Part shown: one piece after another, positions 17,392 to 28,535 of the stretch
Numbering within the stretch: position 1 is the stretch's first letter
Layout of the letters: every line of letters begins with the position of its first letter
Source of the DNA: Helcobacillus massiliensis
Lineage (GTDB): Bacteria; Actinomycetota; Actinomycetes; Actinomycetales; Dermabacteraceae
Assembly: GCF_014191425.1 (NCBI RefSeq)
Contig: NZ_JACHWP010000001.1
Span: 248,001-312,000 of the forward strand
DNA: 64,000 bases
Direction: 5' to 3'
Notes under the pieces: generated by a model
Databases searched by the model: none
Seen by the model: the letters and a program-made list of their open reading frames with translations, nothing else
What the model was told of the DNA's origin: nothing
Made by a program: the position numbers and the translations under genes

Positions 17392-18976
17392 CGCCCCCCT
17401 CGGACGCTCCGGCAGGCGTCACTACCCCCACTGGCCGCTGAGCGTCCGCGTTGCGGTCATCACCCTCGTCCTGTCCACCATCGCGATCACCGCGGTGGGC
17501 GGCTACCTCTCCACGGTCATCGCCGACGGACTCTACGATCAGCGCCGCGACCTCGTGTTCGAGCAGACCGAGCTCGCGCGCAGTTCGCTGACCCGAGAAC
17601 TGCGCAGCTCGGTGGGCAGCAGCCCCGGTGAACGCCAGGACTCGGTCGCCCAGTTCATCCAGTCGCTGCGCACCGAAGAGCACGGCCCGCTTTCGTCAGC
17701 GGCGCTGCTGCCGGTGGATGAGGAGTCCACCATGTCCACGATCTCCACGGACCGCGCGGTGATGGACTACGTGGACCCCGAGCTGCGAGGGCAGCTGTCC
17801 GGTTCCACCGGGTCGATCGTGCACCGCAACGTGAAGCTGAAGGACGGCACCCCGGGAATGCTGACCGCGGTGCGGATCAGCGTGCCCGGATCGGGATCCT
17901 TCGACCTCGTCATGCTGTACTCCTTCGCGGAGGAGCAGAACACGCTCTCGTTCATGCGGCCCGTGCTGCTGACCGGCGGCGCTGTCATCATGCTGCTGCT
18001 GCTCGGCATCACCATCATCATTGCGCGCATGCTGAAGACTCCGCTGGGGCGGGTCGCGAACGCCGCTGAGCGCATCGCCGACGGTGACCTCGACTACCGC
18101 ATCGACGTGCGCGGCGGCGACGAGCTCGCCACCGTGGGCACTAGCTTCAACCGGATGGCGGAGTCCCTGCAGGAGAAGATCACGGACCTCACGGAGCTGT
18201 CCCATGTGCAGCACCGCTTCGTCTCCGACGTCTCCCATGAGCTGCGCACCCCGCTGACCACCATCAAGATGGCGGCGTCCGTGCTGGATGCGGAGAAGGA
18301 CTCGTTCTCCCCGACCATCAGGCGCACCACACAGCTGCTGACCGACCAGGTCAACCGGTTCGACCACATGCTGGCGGACCTGCTGGAGATCTCCCGCCAC
18401 GACGCGGGAGCCGCGATCCTCGACGAACGCGAGGAGAACCTCAGCGATGTGGCCCGCTCCACGGTAGAGCTGCTGAAGCCGATCGCTGACGAGGCGGATT
18501 CGGCGTTCTGCGTGAAGTGGCACAAGGAGCCGATCCTGCTGCAGATGGACTTCCGCCGTATGGAGCGGATCGTCCGCAATCTGCTGGTGAACGCGCTGGA
18601 GCACGCGGAGGGCGGCCCGGTGGCGGTGGAGACCGCGTCGAACGAGAAGTGCGCGGCGATCATCGTGCAGGACTTCGGCGTCGGCATCTCCGAGGAGTCC
18701 GCGCGCCATGTCTTCTCCCGGTTCTGGCGAGCCGACCCTGCGCGTTCCCGCACGCTCGGCGGTGCCGGCCTCGGCCTGTCGATCGCGGCGGAGGATGCTC
18801 ACCTGCACGGTGCCTGGCTGGAGGCGTGGGGCCAGGAGGGCCGCGGCGCCGTGTTCCGCCTGACGCTGCCGAAGACTCCGGACGCATCCGTGGACGATTC
18901 CCCTCTGGCGCTGCGGCGGTCATGGGAGCTGCCGGACGACGGCGAGTGGGTGGGCACTCCGCGGGAGATCGGATGA
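17363..18976 (+). CDS. mtrB: Sensor histidine kinase MtrB
   Basis: 537 residues. Two membrane helices (about 29-53 and 199-223) flank an extracytoplasmic sensor of about 145 residues. HAMP follows, then the dimerisation helix with phospho-acceptor H292 (SDVSHELRTPLTT). The ATPase domain has NLLVNALEHAEGG, QDFGVGISEE and GGAGLGLSIA. GTG start within mtrA. The lpqB remnant starts in the ATGA of its stop. Partner of MtrA. Confidence 0.95.
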   Translation: MVSDIEQESSAPLGRSGRRHYPHWPLSVRVAVITLVLSTIAITAVGGYLSTVIADGLYDQRRDLVFEQTELARSSLTRELRSSVGSSPGERQDSVAQFIQSLRTEEHGPLSSAALLPVDEESTMSTISTDRAVMDYVDPELRGQLSGSTGSIVHRNVKLKDGTPGMLTAVRISVPGSGSFDLVMLYSFAEEQNTLSFMRPVLLTGGAVIMLLLLGITIIIARMLKTPLGRVANAAERIADGDLDYRIDVRGGDELATVGTSFNRMAESLQEKITDLTELSHVQHRFVSDVSHELRTPLTTIKMAASVLDAEKDSFSPTIRRTTQLLTDQVNRFDHMLADLLEISRHDAGAAILDEREENLSDVARSTVELLKPIADEADSAFCVKWHKEPILLQMDFRRMERIVRNLLVNALEHAEGGPVAVETASNEKCAAIIVQDFGVGISEESARHVFSRFWRADPARSRTLGGAGLGLSIAAEDAHLHGAWLEAWGQEGRGAVFRLTLPKTPDASVDDSPLALRRSWELPDDGEWVGTPREIG

Positions 18977-20100
18977 GGAGCCGGGGCCTGACCCGCCGCG
19001 GCGCGCTCACAGCGTTCGCAGCGGCTGCGTCCGCTTCCGCGGTCGCCCGCCAGTTCCTCACGCCCGAAAAGGCCCGCACGTAGGCGCCGGACACGGAGGT
19101 CTTCGTCCATGTTCCCAATGAAGAACCGGTGATCTCGCAGGTCGACACCTCCACCGTGGAGGTGACGCTGACGGCGGTGACCCGCGTGGACTCCTCCGGT
19201 GTGCGCACCTGGCTCCTGGATGGGGAGCCGATGCGATACACCCTCCATCTGACCCGGGTCGCCGGACAATGGCGGATCGCGGACCCGCCGGACATGGTGG
19301 TCATCTCGCAGGCCACCTTCGACCTTCTGTGGACGCCGGTCAGGATCGCATACCTCGACCCGACCCGCACGACTCTGGTGGGGGATCTGCGCTGGTTCGT
19401 CCAGGCCCGCGCTGTGGACCGGGTGGCGCAGGCACTCGGCGGCGCGCCGCTGTGATGGCGGTTCGCGAGAGCGGTGACGGGTACAGCACGCTGTCCCTCG
19501 TGCCCGCCTTCGCCAAGGACTGCGTCATCGCACCGGTGGGGTCCCCTCGGTCCTCGACCGCGGCAGCGCTCACGCCGGACCGCCGGACCCTGCTGACGGG
19601 GTCGACCGACGGTCGCCTCCAGCGCAGGGAGGCGCTGACCGGGCAGGCGTTGGTGCCCCCATCGGTGGACCAGTTCGGGTGGATCTGGACCGCGGACTCC
19701 GAACGTCCCGGTGAACTCCTCGCCGTGAACGAGTCCGGCGGGGCGGAGCATTCGTCTGCGCTGCTGAACCTCGCCGACGGCGACGAGATCTGCAGCGCCT
19801 CGTTGGGGCTGGGCTCCACGCAGCTGGCGCTGCTGATCAAACGGGACGGCCGGCTGCTGCTCGGTGAGAGCGCGGTGGTCCGCAGCCGCAAGGGTGATCC
19901 GATCGGCCTGTCCACGGTCCAGACGATGCCGCTGCCGGTGAACGGCTCCGGTGAGCTCTGCTGGTACTCCAAGCAGGCGATGATCGTGTTCGTGCCGGCA
20001 GCGGAGGGCCAGAGTCCGCAGGCGATCATCTGGGACTCCACGCGGGGCGTGCAGCGGGTTCCGCCGCCGCCTCGCCGCACCCCGGTCCGCGCCTCAGCGC
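18973..20100 (+). pseudogene. lpqB: Disrupted lipoprotein gene lpqB
   Basis: Overlaps mtrB by ATGA, the normal place of lpqB. Three pieces are visible. 18973-19083 encodes a twin-arginine-like signal (MRSRGLTRRGALTAF) joined directly to VARQFLTPEK, and has no lipobox cysteine, then TAG. 19084-19455 continues in the same frame with EVFVHVPNEEPVIS, RVAGQWRIADPPDMVV and LVGDLRWF, matching the LpqB N-terminal domain, then stops. From 19455 another frame carries propeller-like segments (AAALTPDRRTLLTG, GWIWTADSERPGELLAV). The GerMN domain is mostly missing. The 3' boundary is approximate. LpqB normally modulates MtrB. Confidence 0.75.
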
Positions 20101-20166
20101 TGTCCACACGTCGAGTCGTCCCCAGAAGGGCCGGCCGCCGCGCGCCGCCGTGCGCGCCGAGCCAGC

Positions 20167-21078
20167 ATGATGCTCATGCATGCCACCACCCACACCGTTC
20201 TGCGGTCCCTCGCCGATGTTCTGCTGCCGACGGCCTGCCCCTGCGGTGTCGGCGGGAGGGTGTTGTGCGCGGACTGCGCCGCGGTGCTCGAGATGGGCGC
20301 CGAGCGGGTCGATGACCGGCTCGACGCCCTGCAGCTCGCCGTCCCCGATGAGCTCGGTGAGCATCGCGGAGCCGTGTCGTTCAGACCCCGCATGCCGGTG
20401 GTGGCGGCGGGGGACTACACGGCCCGACTGCAGGCACTGGTGCTGGCGTTCAAGAACGGTGGCCATTTTGCGCTCGCGGAGCCGTTCGCCCGCAGTCTGC
20501 TGGATCCGGCGCGGGAGCTGCTGCGGCACGGTGGTGTGCTGGTGCCGGTGCCCTCGAGCGGGGCGGCGGTGCGCCGACGGGGCGAGCAGCACACGCAGCT
20601 CATTGCGGAGGCGCTGGGGGAGTCCCTCCGGACACCGGTGGTGTCGTGCCTGTCGCTGCCGCGGGCGAGCGGGGCGCCCGCGGGGCTGCCGGGAGGTGCG
20701 TCGGCTGCGCGCTCGGGTGCTGCCGTGGCAGCACGGTCGGGTGGTGCTGTGGCGGGCCGACGGGTACGGAATCGGCGGGAGCGGCGCCTGTCCGGCGGAA
20801 TGCGGGTGAGCGGCCGCGCCGTCACCCGCGCGCTCGGATCCTCGCACTTCGCGGCAGAGGCGAGGAGCGCCGCCGACGAGGCGAGAAGTCCGACGACCGG
20901 GACATCGCGGAACGCGCCAGGGCGGGGCCCGTCCGTCGTGCTGGTGGATGACGTCGCCACCACCGGAGCAACCCTCGCCGCCGCCGCGGATGCGCTCGAA
21001 GCGGCCGGGTGCCGCGTTCTCGGCGCTGTTGTCGTGGCGGCCGCACAGCGCGTCGGGCCAACGTCCGTCAGGCCGTGA
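20167..21078 (+). CDS. comF: ComF family phosphoribosyltransferase-like protein
   Basis: 303 residues. An N-terminal zinc ribbon (CPCGVGGRVLCADC) and the C-terminal PRPP-binding motif VVLVDDVATTGATL define ComF/amidophosphoribosyltransferase-like proteins; ComF takes part in DNA uptake in competent bacteria. LVLAFKNGGHFALAEPFA and VPVPSSGAAVRRRGEQHTQLIA are the other family blocks. A long Ala/Arg/Gly-rich insert lies around 190-255, making it longer than usual. The order lpqB-comF-hpf-secA is conserved. Start could be either of two nearby ATGs. Confidence 0.85.
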   Translation: MMLMHATTHTVLRSLADVLLPTACPCGVGGRVLCADCAAVLEMGAERVDDRLDALQLAVPDELGEHRGAVSFRPRMPVVAAGDYTARLQALVLAFKNGGHFALAEPFARSLLDPARELLRHGGVLVPVPSSGAAVRRRGEQHTQLIAEALGESLRTPVVSCLSLPRASGAPAGLPGGASAARSGAAVAARSGGAVAGRRVRNRRERRLSGGMRVSGRAVTRALGSSHFAAEARSAADEARSPTTGTSRNAPGRGPSVVLVDDVATTGATLAAAADALEAAGCRVLGAVVVAAAQRVGPTSVRP

Positions 21079-21107
21079 ATCCTGCTCGCAACGTGCCTGT
21101 GACTCTC

Positions 21108-21136
21108 ATGACACTGTCAGTTCGATCGGGGATAAT
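21108..21136 (+). promoter_or_regulatory. Promoter of hpf
   Basis: ATGACA (21108-21113), a 17-nt spacer and GATAAT (21131-21136) make the best sigma-70-type promoter in the window. It leaves a leader of about 130 nt before the ATG at 21272. Confidence 0.65.
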
Positions 21137-21271
21137 GAAGTCACCGGAAGCCCCGGTGATCGCCGCTAGCGGCGACTGGATCCTCGAGCAGAGTCGGAGG
21201 TGATGCGCACCCCACCCTGATCAGGATGCGCACGAGCGCATTCTTCGAGTCTCATCTCTTTGGAGGATTCC

Positions 21272-21934
21272 ATGGACATCAACGTTGCCGGCCGCCACAC
21301 CGACGTGACGGAGCGCTTCCAGCGCCATATCAACGACAAGCTCGACAAGGTCAACCAGCTCGCCCCGAACGCATCCCGCACGGACGTCGTCGTGATGACC
21401 GAGAAGAACCCGCGACTGGCGGACCAGAAGGAGCGGATCGAGCTCACTGTCCACGACAACGGAACCGTCATCCGCTCCGAGGCCAGCGCCGCCGATCAGT
21501 ACGCCGCCCTCGATCTCGCCTACGACAAGCTCATGGAGCGTCTGCGCCGCCTGCGCGACCGCCGCAAGGATCGCCGCAAGGGCCGCGACCGCGCCCACCA
21601 GGTGGAGACCGAGTCCCTGCGCACCATGGGCGAGGACCAGGTCCACATGGATCGGCTCATCGAAGAGCAGAAGGAGCGCACTGCCACCGGCTCCATCGAG
21701 GCTGTCGACCCGGAGCCGGACACCGCTGCTGATGCCCCGGAGTCGCCCGTGGTGATCCGCGAGAAGAAGCACAAGGCTGAGCCGATGACCATCGACGACG
21801 CCCTGTACCGCATGGAGCTGGTGGGCCACGACTTCTTCCTGTTCGTCGACAAGGACACGAACCACCCGAAGGTCGTGTACCGCCGCAAGGGCTGGAACTA
21901 CGGCGTCATCGAACTGGACACCGATTCACAGTGA
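21272..21934 (+). CDS. hpf: Ribosome hibernation promoting factor, long form
   Basis: 220 residues. The N-terminal S30AE domain begins MDINVAGRHTDVTERFQRHI; the C-terminal domain (from about 165, IDDALYRMELVGHDFFLFVDKDT...VVYRRKGWNYGVIE) is the dimerisation module that makes 100S ribosomes. The two are joined by a charged linker. Its long length matches the form of actinobacteria. GGAGG at 21262-21266 selects this ATG over an in-frame one 12 nt upstream, which overlaps that site. Confidence 0.95.
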   Translation: MDINVAGRHTDVTERFQRHINDKLDKVNQLAPNASRTDVVVMTEKNPRLADQKERIELTVHDNGTVIRSEASAADQYAALDLAYDKLMERLRRLRDRRKDRRKGRDRAHQVETESLRTMGEDQVHMDRLIEEQKERTATGSIEAVDPEPDTAADAPESPVVIREKKHKAEPMTIDDALYRMELVGHDFFLFVDKDTNHPKVVYRRKGWNYGVIELDTDSQ

Positions 21935-22046
21935 GCGCACGCTCAGCGTGAGCAGGGTCCGGCCATGACCGGCACGCGCATCGGCTCCGCACCCGTCGGC
22001 GGATGACCCCGTCGGCCCCGCGCAGTCGAGCGGACCACGACCCGCA

Positions 22047-22080
22047 GGGCGGGACGCACCACAACGGGCGCGTCCCGCCC
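22047..22080 (+). terminator. Stem-loop after hpf
   Basis: Perfect 11-bp inverted repeat GGGCGGGACGC / GCGTCCCGCCC with a 12-nt loop, between hpf and secA. It has no U-tract, as is common in high-GC actinobacteria. Confidence 0.55.
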
Positions 22081-22175
22081 GCTCATTGTCTGTAGACTCC
22101 AAGGTGGCCCGACTAGCGTGGGCTGGGCCCTTCTCAGGCCGACGACACTGACGTTCAGCAATCCAGGGAGTACGA

Positions 22176-25028
<2,853 letters not shown>

Positions 25029-25050
25029 TCTGCATCGTCCGGTGCATTCA

Positions 25051-25082
25051 GATGCCCCGTCACCGTGAGGTGGCGGGGCATC
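25051..25082. terminator. Bidirectional terminator between secA and the Rv3235-like gene
   Basis: 14-bp stem GATGCCCCGTCACC with a 4-nt GTGA loop, 22 nt after the secA stop and 46 nt before the end of the convergent gene. It can serve both directions. Confidence 0.7.
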
Positions 25083-25128
25083 GCTCGTGCAGGGCGGAAT
25101 CGAGGGGAGGAGCGGGGACGCCGGCCCC

Positions 25129-25542
25129 TCAGCCGACGTCCAGGACGACCACCTTCCAGCGTCCGCGGCGCAGCTCCCAGCGCATGACGACCATGCGGCT
25201 GCGGTGGGAGTCGCTGATGACGGCGTTCGCTTCGACCGCGGTGTCGGTGACGGCGCAGAAGCGGACCCCGCCCACGCGGATGCGGGCAGCGGTCCTGACT
25301 CCCCGCTGAGCGGCGACATCGGCGATCAGCCGCGCCCGCTCATGCAGGCGGCGGCGAACCTCGAGGTCAACGATCTGGTCCAGGCTCGTCAGCGGGCGCT
25401 GGCCGAGGATCACTTCAAGCGCGTTGCGCGCGACAGCGGTGACGGCGCGCTCCCCACTGTCGGGGTCGGCGAACGGTCCCGACGGGGCCAGCTGATGGCT
25501 GGGACGAGCTGCGGGCGTGGAGGAGATCGGGGCTGTGGACAT
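25129..25542 (-). CDS. Rv3235 family protein
   Basis: 137 residues. The N-terminal 40 residues are disordered (Ser/Pro/Ala). The core reads AVARNALEVILGQRPLTSLDQIVDLEVRRRL and ends VVMRWELRRGRWKVVVLDVG, as in the actinobacterial Rv3235 group found next to secA. The fold resembles small alpha+beta binding domains. Function is unknown. The LysM gene lies 23 nt upstream on the same strand, so the two probably form an operon. Confidence 0.75.
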   Translation of the reverse strand: MSTAPISSTPAARPSHQLAPSGPFADPDSGERAVTAVARNALEVILGQRPLTSLDQIVDLEVRRRLHERARLIADVAAQRGVRTAARIRVGGVRFCAVTDTAVEANAVISDSHRSRMVVMRWELRRGRWKVVVLDVG

Positions 25543-25565
25543 GATGCGGATTCCTTGTCGTCTCG

Positions 25566-26522
25566 TCAGTCAGCAGGAGTGATGGTGGGGGCGGCCGCCG
25601 AGGGAATGTGCAGCTCATCGCCGGGGTGGATCAGATCCGGATCCTCGATGCGGTTCTCCGGGTCGGCGGCGATCTGCTCCACGAGGGCAGCGATGTCGGC
25701 GTCGTCGGCGGAGGGGCCGAGGGTGTGGGAGGCGATCTGCCAGAGGGAGTCGCCCGGGCGGACAGTCGCGGTGGTGCCGGGTGCGGGCGCGTCGGATGCC
25801 GGCGCCGGGGTGCGCGACTCAGAAGCGGGCGCCGGCTCGTCAGGAGCAGGTGTCGGTGCTTCAGTGGCGGGTGTCGGATCTTCAGGGGCGCGTGCCGGCT
25901 CATCGGTGGACGGTGCCGGCTCATCACTGGCCGGTTCGGGCGCATCGCGCGCGGGCGCGGGTGCCGGCGGCGGTGCATCCGCGGGGGCGTCCGGCGGTGC
26001 GCTGGCGGAGTCGTGCTGGGGCGCCCACCCGATCTCGAGGTCGTCCGCGTTCAGATCACCGTCCTCAGCAGAGCCGTCGGCGGAGTCATCCGCTGCGGAC
26101 TGCTCCGAGGGCGTCGACCAGCCGAACCCACCGGACGGTGCCGGGGCGGGTTCTGCGGCCACAGCCGACACACTGAACGCGACCACGCTGCCCGCCGCGA
26201 GTCCGGACCCGACCACAGTCTTGGCGAGTCGTGGAGCAATGACCCGCAGGGCACCGAAGCTGATGCGGCCGGCGGCCGAGCCGGTTCCGAACACGCGGGT
26301 CACCGCGATGAGGGCCCACACGAGGGCGAGGTACGCGGCGCAGACTCCCAGCGCAGCCGCTGCAGCGGCCAGGAGCCCAGCAGTGAGCTGCTGGATGCGA
26401 TCGGACTCGGCGACCAGAGCGCCCTGCGCAAGTGCGAACACTGTGCTGCTGACGCTCAGAACGGCAGCGCCGGCGGATGCGGCGATGGCGGTCCCTCGCC
26501 CGTGGTGGTGCTGGTGGTCCAT
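25566..26522 (-). CDS. LysM-domain membrane protein
   Basis: 318 residues. ATG at 26522 with a GAGGGGA ribosome site; an in-frame start 54 nt upstream has none. Two or three N-terminal membrane helices (AAVLSVSSTVFALA, LLAAAAAALGVCAAYLALVWALIAV, SGLAAGSVVAFSVSAVAAEP) are followed by a long Pro/Ala/Asp/Ser-rich repeat spacer (about 120-250), then a LysM domain (ATVRPGDSLWQIASHTLG ... LIHPGDELHIP) for peptidoglycan binding. It probably spans the wall from the membrane. No catalytic domain. Confidence 0.85.
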   Translation of the reverse strand: MDHQHHHGRGTAIAASAGAAVLSVSSTVFALAQGALVAESDRIQQLTAGLLAAAAAALGVCAAYLALVWALIAVTRVFGTGSAAGRISFGALRVIAPRLAKTVVGSGLAAGSVVAFSVSAVAAEPAPAPSGGFGWSTPSEQSAADDSADGSAEDGDLNADDLEIGWAPQHDSASAPPDAPADAPPPAPAPARDAPEPASDEPAPSTDEPARAPEDPTPATEAPTPAPDEPAPASESRTPAPASDAPAPGTTATVRPGDSLWQIASHTLGPSADDADIAALVEQIAADPENRIEDPDLIHPGDELHIPSAAAPTITPAD

Positions 26523-26576
26523 GGGAATCCCCTCTGCGGCGGGTGCCGGTGGGATGCTGCCCCGCGCCGACACCAT

Positions 26577-26727
26577 TCATGCTGTTTGATGCAGTTTGAT
26601 AAATATTGGTCCTGTTTGGAATGTGATCATGAGGTTAGATCCACATTGAGGGGGTCGCAACCGCTTTGCTAACATTCGTGAAAACTCGTAGGCGGACAGG
26701 CCGCCCTCGCCGACACCAGGAGCTGCC
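26577..26727. promoter_or_regulatory. AT-richer divergent regulatory region with phased GTTTGAT repeats
   Basis: GTTTGAT starts at 26584 and 26594 and GTTTGGA at 26614, i.e. spacings of 10 and 20 bp on one helix face. For the rightward gene, TTGAGG (26646-26651), 18 nt and TAACAT (26670-26675) form a plausible promoter, with AGGAG before the GTG at 26728. The repeats lie where a regulator of the leftward LysM gene would bind. Confidence 0.5.
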
Positions 26728-27312
26728 GTGGTTGAACCGGCCGGTGACGCACACCAGCCCCGCCGACACCGTCGTCGTCCACCGGGTTCGTCCGTCAGCG
26801 GTGACGAGCGTCTGCAGGATGTCGCTGCCCAGCTGCAGCACGCCTCGCAGCTCGATGCGCGCCGCAGCGCCCGTGAACTCGCCCGCCTGGAGCGCGGATC
26901 GATCGGGCTCGCTGACCGCTTCGCCGGCAATGGGGGCACTCAGGTGCGGCTCACGCTCATCACTGGGGGAGTGCTCCGCGGCACGGTTGCGGAGGTCGGC
27001 GCCGACTGGGTGACGATCTCTGACGGGGACGCAGCGACGCTCGTGCGGATGGATGCAGTCCAGATTGCGACAGGTCTGTCGCAGCGGTCCCGCGGGGCCG
27101 ACGGGTTCGACCGCCGTTCACTGCGGTCCGTTCTCAGTGACTGGGAGGAGAGCCGGCGGGCCGTTGTGGTCGCAGCCGGGGTGCAGACGCTGCGCGGCAG
27201 AATCGCTGCCGTGTGGGCGGATCACCTGGATCTGCGGGGCGATCAGCGCGGTGCGGACCTCCTTGCGATCCCGTTCTCGGCGATCGCGACGGTCGCCTCA
27301 GTCAGCAGATGA
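26728..27312 (+). CDS. Conserved hypothetical protein with Sm/SH3-like barrel segments
   Basis: 194 residues from GTG with an AGGAG site. The Arg/Pro-rich N-terminus is probably disordered; LARLERGSIGLADRFAG precedes a beta-rich unit TQVRLTLITGGVLRGTVAEVGADWVTISD, and a similar segment QTLRGRIAAVWADHLDLRG follows near the end. This looks like two small beta-barrel units, as in Hfq/Sm-like or KOW-like folds. I do not recognise a named family. It overlaps the convergent HTH gene by 15 nt. Confidence 0.6.
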   Translation: MVEPAGDAHQPRRHRRRPPGSSVSGDERLQDVAAQLQHASQLDARRSARELARLERGSIGLADRFAGNGGTQVRLTLITGGVLRGTVAEVGADWVTISDGDAATLVRMDAVQIATGLSQRSRGADGFDRRSLRSVLSDWEESRRAVVVAAGVQTLRGRIAAVWADHLDLRGDQRGADLLAIPFSAIATVASVSR

Positions 27313-27528
27313 GGCAGCGGCGGCGCGCTCCTGCGCGATCTCCCACTCCGTCTCCTTGTACTTGCGGGCGATGTACGCCTCCAGTTCGGCCTGCTCCACG
27401 CGCCACTGGCCGCGGCCGCCCACTTTGATGGCCCGCAGCTCCCCACTGCGCACGAGCGCATACGCCTGCGAGGCGCTGATGGACAGCTGCTCAGCAACCT
27501 CAGACAGGGGGATGAAGCGTGCGGCCAT
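27298..27528 (-). CDS. Small helix-turn-helix DNA-binding protein (excisionase/BldC-like)
   Basis: 76 residues. MerR-like winged HTH of the excisionase family: FIPLSEVAEQLSISASQAYALVRSGELRAIKVGGRGQWRVEQAELEAYIARKY. It lacks any effector domain. GGAAGGA precedes the ATG. Single-copy members outside mobile elements in actinobacteria are regulators of the BldC type or unknown. Target unknown; it is divergent from the Tad genes at 27786, which it might control. Confidence 0.75.
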   Translation of the reverse strand: MAARFIPLSEVAEQLSISASQAYALVRSGELRAIKVGGRGQWRVEQAELEAYIARKYKETEWEIAQERAAAASSAD

Positions 27529-27785
27529 GCTCGAGTCCTTCCGACGCGCGGGGTGGTTCGTGGGTCCTCATCCTCTCACGCACACTGCCGCAGCCGCGCC
27601 GTGAACGACCTGTTGTGGACAACCTCGACCAGACGCGCCGCTCCGGCCCGGGACGGTTCCAGCGGCCCGCCCCCGGAGGACACCAGGTCTCAATACGGAC
27701 ACCGTTCATCCACAACCGCCCCACCATGGTGATGCTCGGCCTAGCGTGGACGAACAGTCCCGTCACCGTCGACCCAGGATTCGTT

Positions 27786-28535
27786 ATGAGCATCTTCTCC
27801 CGCCGTCCCTCCGCCGCGCAGAACCGCGATTCCGAAGGGGCTGAGCAGACCCGCTCGCCCGACCCCGTCGGCCCCGCCGTCCTCGCACCAGGGCGGGCTC
27901 CAGTGCGCGCCATGCGCCTGCGCCGCCCCCGTGCACGCGATCCTCGCCTGCTCACCGGAATCGCCCTGGTGCTCATCAGCGTGCTCGCCGGAGCCGGCAT
28001 CCTCACTGCAGCCACCCGCACCACCACCGTCCTGGTGGCCACCACCGACATCGCCGAAGGGCAGAAGATCGACCCCTCCGCGTTCCGGCAGGTCGAGGTC
28101 AGCCTCGGCGACAGCTCCAGCAGCTACGCCGTCTCCGCCGATCAGATCCCCGCGGGGGCGCTCGCCGCCACCCGCATCGAACAGGGCGAGCTGCTGCCCG
28201 TCTCCGCCATCGGGCAGAGCGAGGAGAGCACCCTGCGGCCCATCGCCGTTCCCATCGAGTCCGGCGCCGCTGCCGGCCTGCAGTCCGGTGACGTGGTCGA
28301 AGTGTGGACCGCCGCCAGTGCCAAGGAGGGCGCCGAGGCCAGCACCAAGGGCGCGCACATGCTGGTGGACCGCGCCCAGGTGCGGTCCGTCAGCAGCGGC
28401 AGCTCCCTGAGCATGCAGAAGGCCACGGTCGAGGTGCTCGTCCCAGCGGACTCCGTCGCCGAAGTGCTCGAAGCCATCGACCGCGACGACTCGATGTTCG
28501 CCATCGAAGTCCTCGGCGGCACGGAGGTCGGCTGA
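27786..28535 (+). CDS. SAF-domain protein, CpaB/RcpC-like Tad pilus component
   Basis: 249 residues. A single N-terminal membrane helix (LLTGIALVLISVLAGAGILTAATR) is followed by a SAF domain (VLVATTDIAEGQKIDPSAFRQVEV, DQIPAGALAATRIEQGELL) and a C-terminal part LQSGDVVEVWT...VEVLVPADSVAEVLEAI, as in CpaB/RcpC proteins of the Flp/Tad secretion machinery. The CpaE-like gene starts in the TGATG of its stop. AGGA precedes the ATG. Confidence 0.8.
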   Translation: MSIFSRRPSAAQNRDSEGAEQTRSPDPVGPAVLAPGRAPVRAMRLRRPRARDPRLLTGIALVLISVLAGAGILTAATRTTTVLVATTDIAEGQKIDPSAFRQVEVSLGDSSSSYAVSADQIPAGALAATRIEQGELLPVSAIGQSEESTLRPIAVPIESGAAAGLQSGDVVEVWTAASAKEGAEASTKGAHMLVDRAQVRSVSSGSSLSMQKATVEVLVPADSVAEVLEAIDRDDSMFAIEVLGGTEVG

